In this document: positions 38,604 through 41,928 of the stretch, piece by piece
How positions within the stretch are numbered: the stretch's first letter is position 1
Layout of the letters: the number at the start of each line of letters is the position of its first letter
Assembly: GCA_022496185.1 (NCBI GenBank)
Contig: WTXG01000297.1
Coordinates: 1 to 41,928 of the forward strand
DNA length: 41,928 nt
Reading direction: 5' to 3'
Source: Multifurca ochricompacta
Lineage: Eukaryota > Basidiomycota > Agaricomycetes > Russulales > Russulaceae
The notes under the pieces: model-generated
Seen by the model: only the letters and a program-made list of their open reading frames with translations
Told to the model about the DNA's origin: nothing
Databases searched by the model: none
Program-made: the position numbers and the translations under genes

Positions 38604-41237
38604 TCAGGAAGCTTGTTTGAGGCCATATAAAGCTTTTTGTAGCCTACAAACTTTGGACTCTTGACCAGCAACGACGAAACCAACTGGTTGCTCCATATAA
38701 ATTTCTTCATCCAGATCGCCATGTAGGAATGCCAATTTGACATCCATCTGGTGGATTTCCCAATCCTCTAGCATAGCTAGTGCTAGTAATAATCTGAGTG
38801 ATTCAAATCTGGCGACTGGGGAAAATGTTTCGTCGAAGTCCACTCCTTCTACTTGGGTGAACCCTTTAGCCACAAGCCTAGCACGAAACCATCCATCTGG
38901 TTTCAGCTTAAAAACCCATTTTGATTTGACAGCCTTCCTTCCTTTTGGAAGATTTTCAAGGCGCCACACATCAAGTTTATCTAAGGCATCAATTTCATAT
39001 TTACATGCCTCAAGCCATTCATTGGCATTGTCAGACTGCATTGCCTCCTGAAAAGTCAGGGGATCTCTATAAGAGACACCTGCGGCATTTAGCAATTCCA
39101 TATGTCCAAGTCTGGAAGAACCCTGCACAAACTCAGCATTATCCTCATTATAAAATCGAGGATTCATGCGTCGTGAACGTTTAGGACAGGCAGTATCAAG
39201 ATCTAAATCCTCCTGCACAGCCTTGTCACGTTGCTGAGAGCGTGGGCTTTCCCTAGTAAATACTGGTTGGGAAATTTTGCCAACAATCTTTTTCTTAGAT
39301 TGTCTCTTGGCATGGGTTCTTTCGGGGAGTTCTGATGGTTCCATGACTTGGGATGGAGGCGTCTGATAGATAGTGGCATCATGTGTGTCTTCTCTTTCGG
39401 GTGTGGTAGGCTCAGGATTTAATTGAGGAGGTTCCACTACCTCCTGTTCCTCAACCTCGGCGTCCTTGTCTTCAGGAGCCTGAGGAACTGTGGCTGTTGC
39501 TGGTTGAGGCTGGACAGGCCTCTCAACTTCTAAGACAAAAGGTGTAACTTTTTCCTTTTGTTTTCCCTTGCTGTCCTTGGCAAGGTTGGATGGGAAGGAT
39601 CCTTCATCAAATGTCACATCTCTTGACAATACGAAGGATCGAGTATGCATATCCCAAAGTAAATATCCTTTTGAGTGGGGTGCATACCCGACAAAGACTG
39701 TTTCCCTGGCTTTATGGTCCAGTTTACGTCTTTTATCCTCTGGGACAGTATAGTAGGCTAAGCAGCCAAATATTTTAAAGTAAGAAACATCTGGAATGTC
39801 CCCATCCAGAAGTTCTAGCGGTGTCCTCCACTTATTAGAGCGGATAGGCGTTCTATTGTATATGTGACAGGCTGTTCGCACTGCACATTCCCAGAAACCA
39901 AGAGAAAGACCAGCATGATGCAGCATACTGGTGGCCTTTTCCATGATGGTTCTGTTGAATCTTTCAGCCCTTCTGTTCTGTTGTGGGGAATATGGCATTG
40001 TCAATTTATGCTCTATGCCAGCCTGCTCAAGTATTGACTTCAGCTCCCTATTGACAAATTCGCCACCTCGGTCTGTATGTAAGGTCTTTATTTTCCTGTC
40101 TGTTTTATTTTCCAGGAATGCCTTAATATTACAGAAGACCGATGTAAATTCACTTTTGGCTTTCATAGCAACAACTAAAGCAGTTCTGCTAAAATCGTCT
40201 ATGAAAGTGGCAAAGTATAGGTTCCCTTGAATTGAAGTAGATTGCAAAGGACCAACTAGGTCACTATGAATGACTTCCAAGGGTGCTGAAGCTCTCTTTT
40301 GAGAGGGAGGGAATGGAAGACGGTGTGATTTTCCCATTTCACAGCCATAACATGGCTTGTCTTCCACTTGGCTATTATCAATACTAAGGCCTTTTACAGC
40401 CTTAGGAGCATGTCTTTTGAGGGCCTCTTTTGACATATGACCCATGCGCAAATGCCAGGTATCAAGGCTAGTTGATGCAGATTTGTGGGAAGCAGTATTT
40501 AAATTTTGCATAGTTTTCCCAAAGACCCAATAGAGTCCCATAGCCTTGACACCTTCTGCTATAATTGCATTATTATACTTTATTTTGACCTCAGATGGAG
40601 AAAATTCCACTGAACCGCCTTTGTCGGTGATGCAGCTTGTTGACGGTATTCTTTCACTGCCAGGCATATAAAAGACATTATTTAACTCTAACTCATAATT
40701 ATTGCGAGTTTTGAGTATGACTTTGCCTGTTCCTTTGACTTGGACTATGGATCCATCACCAATTGTCACCTGATGTCCCTTGTGTGGGAAATACTCAGAG
40801 AAATCTTCTAAGTATGGTGTAAAGTGAGTGGTGGCTCCACTGTCCATCATCCAAGGATTGCTGCCATCATCGACTTCTTGCGTATGTTCAGTCATCATAT
40901 AAAGTGAAATGCGAGGTGTCTCATGCACCTCCTGTATTCTGCCACTACCATTAATTATGGTAGCTACTTGTGTGGAGTTATTATGTACACTGGGGCCTTG
41001 CCCCTTCCTCTTGTTGCCCTTTTTGCCTGCATCAGCATTGGCTCTGTCCTGTTTCCTTTGCCGACATTCATTAGCCTTGTGGCCCGGCTTCTGGCAATAG
41101 AAGCAGGTGACATCATTGGACAATGATGCACCTGCAGGTTGTGGCGTGAAATTTACTTGTTTTTTGTTTTTATTTTTGTTGACATGGGCTGCCTTGTTAA
41201 GGGCAGCCCCAACACCACTTCCTGCGGGGCCGGCTAG
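38604..41237 (-). CDS. copia-B polyprotein: nucleocapsid, protease, integrase, RT N-terminus
   Basis: A long frame reading in element order: CCHC knuckle CFYCQKPGHKANEC, protease DSGATTHFTP, pre-integrase zinc site HLRMGHMSKEALKRH to CYGCEMGKSH, integrase with Asp in IHSDLVGP, Asp in HTDRGGEF and Glu in NRRAERFNRT (copia-A has NGRAER), a Pro/Glu-rich linker, and RT to LYGLKQAS. It ends at TGA 38604-38606, where related copias read Arg (QASRAW), consistent with CGA to TGA. Upstream it is in frame with gag through a second TGA at 41238-41240. It is the best-preserved copia coding region here. Confidence 0.9.
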   Translation of the reverse strand, partial: LAGPAGSGVGAALNKAAHVNKNKNKKQVNFTPQPAGASLSNDVTCFYCQKPGHKANECRQRKQDRANADAGKKGNKRKGQGPSVHNNSTQVATIINGSGRIQEVHETPRISLYMMTEHTQEVDDGSNPWMMDSGATTHFTPYLEDFSEYFPHKGHQVTIGDGSIVQVKGTGKVILKTRNNYELELNNVFYMPGSERIPSTSCITDKGGSVEFSPSEVKIKYNNAIIAEGVKAMGLYWVFGKTMQNLNTASHKSASTSLDTWHLRMGHMSKEALKRHAPKAVKGLSIDNSQVEDKPCYGCEMGKSHRLPFPPSQKRASAPLEVIHSDLVGPLQSTSIQGNLYFATFIDDFSRTALVVAMKAKSEFTSVFCNIKAFLENKTDRKIKTLHTDRGGEFVNRELKSILEQAGIEHKLTMPYSPQQNRRAERFNRTIMEKATSMLHHAGLSLGFWECAVRTACHIYNRTPIRSNKWRTPLELLDGDIPDVSYFKIFGCLAYYTVPEDKRRKLDHKARETVFVGYAPHSKGYLLWDMHTRSFVLSRDVTFDEGSFPSNLAKDSKGKQKEKVTPFVLEVERPVQPQPATATVPQAPEDKDAEVEEQEVVEPPQLNPEPTTPEREDTHDATIYQTPPSQVMEPSELPERTHAKRQSKKKIVGKISQPVFTRESPRSQQRDKAVQEDLDLDTACPKRSRRMNPRFYNEDNAEFVQGSSRLGHMELLNAAGVSYRDPLTFQEAMQSDNANEWLEACKYEIDALDKLDVWRLENLPKGRKAVKSKWVFKLKPDGWFRARLVAKGFTQVEGVDFDETFSPVARFESLRLLLALAMLEDWEIHQMDVKLAFLHGDLDEEIYMEQPVGFVVAGQESKVCRLQKALYGLKQAS

Positions 41238-41927
41238 TCAGCTTTCCTCATTTAGGAACCTTTGTACAAGGTCCTGAGGGGAAAGGCGGTCAGGAGGACC
41301 TGACGCCAGGATAGAGCCAGCTATGGCATTGTAGGATGGAGGTAGGGATTGGAGCAATATAAAGCTCAACTGGAGATCAGAGATCTCCATCCCATTTTCC
41401 TTGAGAGTACTCCTCACATCCAACACACGCTGCAACTGGGGTCTGAATGCTTTGCCCTCCTCCAAGCGGAAGGAGGACACAGAACACCACAAGTTGTAGG
41501 TGGCCATGCTTCCTACTGAGCCATAGAGCGATTCCAAACGCTCATACTTGGCATTGACAGAAGGATAAGTTCTGTCAGAGGCAATTTGGGAGTATGTCTC
41601 TGGCGATGTGACCATCACCAGAACTCCCATGAGGACTTCCTCCACCCTGTTCCATTCCAGGTACATAGGCTCAGACCAAAGCGCAAAGCGCTTGGCATAC
41701 TCTTCGTCCTTTTCTCCATCCTCTGGCTTGGGAGCATTCAGGAACTCAGGGGCATCATGCGTGATGTGCCTCTTCATCCCATTGATCCTGAGCAGGGCAG
41801 TGAAGGACACCGACCACTGCTGCCAGTTGGAGCCATCAAGCTTATCAAACTTGAAGGTAGGGGGAAGACGATGGAAGACATTTGAGATGATTTGTTTTAA
41901 AAAAGGTTGATCCTGGTTCCAAGGAGC
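41238..41927 (-). CDS. copia-B gag capsid domain, 5' end outside the window
   Basis: The frame is open to the window edge and encodes a copia-type gag capsid domain (FDKLDGSNWQQWSVSFTALL, LWCSVSSFRLEEGKAF, LQLSFILLQSLPPSYN), which assembles the particle. It ends in TGA after LNEES, and the same frame continues without stops into the nucleocapsid knuckle, so gag and pol were probably one polyprotein. The TGA could be a CGA decay product or, less likely, a recoded stop. The start codon and 5' LTR lie to the right of the window. Confidence 0.85.
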   Translation of the reverse strand, partial: APWNQDQPFLKQIISNVFHRLPPTFKFDKLDGSNWQQWSVSFTALLRINGMKRHITHDAPEFLNAPKPEDGEKDEEYAKRFALWSEPMYLEWNRVEEVLMGVLVMVTSPETYSQIASDRTYPSVNAKYERLESLYGSVGSMATYNLWCSVSSFRLEEGKAFRPQLQRVLDVRSTLKENGMEISDLQLSFILLQSLPPSYNAIAGSILASGPPDRLSPQDLVQRFLNEES

Positions 41928-41928
41928 A

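Noticed and set aside
1..41928. Biosynthetic cluster, resistance or host metabolic genes
   Set aside because: Every recognisable frame belongs to gag, pol, ORF3 or hAT transposase.

Overview
The window looks like nested transposable-element DNA from a filamentous basidiomycete, probably an Agaricomycete. Reasons: a Ty3/gypsy chromovirus with a C-terminal chromodomain, Ty1/copia polyproteins, hAT elements, and spliceosomal introns of about 47-57 nt in the hAT transposase. I found no host gene. Almost every base belongs to a mobile element, and most junctions can be resolved to the base from target-site duplications (TSDs): 5 bp for LTR elements, 8 bp for hAT.

Left part (1-18.5 kb). A copia element of family II (copia-1, + strand, 10371-17617 and beyond) is broken by a minus-strand gypsy remnant (gypsy-1, 7446-10370). 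Gypsy-1 is itself broken by a family-I copia (copia-A, + strand, up to 7445). Copia-A holds an LTR that in turn holds another gypsy copy, whose 3' end opens the window. It also holds a hAT-type MITE (1703-3237) and two solo LTRs of its own family. Copia-1 carries further solo LTRs at 11553, 13148, 14320 (a four-LTR nest) and 17618.

Middle (18.5-27.8 kb). After hAT-like debris with a large inverted repeat comes a four-layer nest. An LTR-D solo (19909-27647) holds LTR-G (19924-25934). LTR-G holds a degraded autonomous hAT (20238-25043), and that hAT holds a non-autonomous hAT (20302-21779). Two more solo LTRs also sit in LTR-D.

Right part (27.8-41.9 kb). A complete, young gypsy chromovirus (gypsy-2, 27840-35292, minus strand, TSD CAGAA) has LTRs differing only at CpG sites plus one A-run length change. 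It is followed by truncated LTR-D, LTR-B and LTR-E pieces, then a minus-strand copia-B that runs out of the window.

The most interesting system is the gypsy chromovirus. It has an extra downstream reading frame encoding a coiled-coil and tandem zinc-knuckle protein, conserved in two copies. It has a primer-binding site that is an 11-nt perfect complement of the predicted 5' end of its own RNA (Tf1-like self-priming). Gag, nucleocapsid and protease lie in successive -1 frames at slippery-like motifs, and gag has no visible AUG. All these parts act together in one replication cycle: the LTR promoter gives genomic RNA, Gag packages it, protease, RT/RNase H and integrase copy and insert it, and the chromodomain is expected to guide integration to heterochromatin.

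Decay in the window is largely CpG deamination. Twelve in-frame nonsense codons seen in element genes are all TGA, most explained as former CGA. Single-base deletions, several of them in G or C runs, are a second and possibly technical component.
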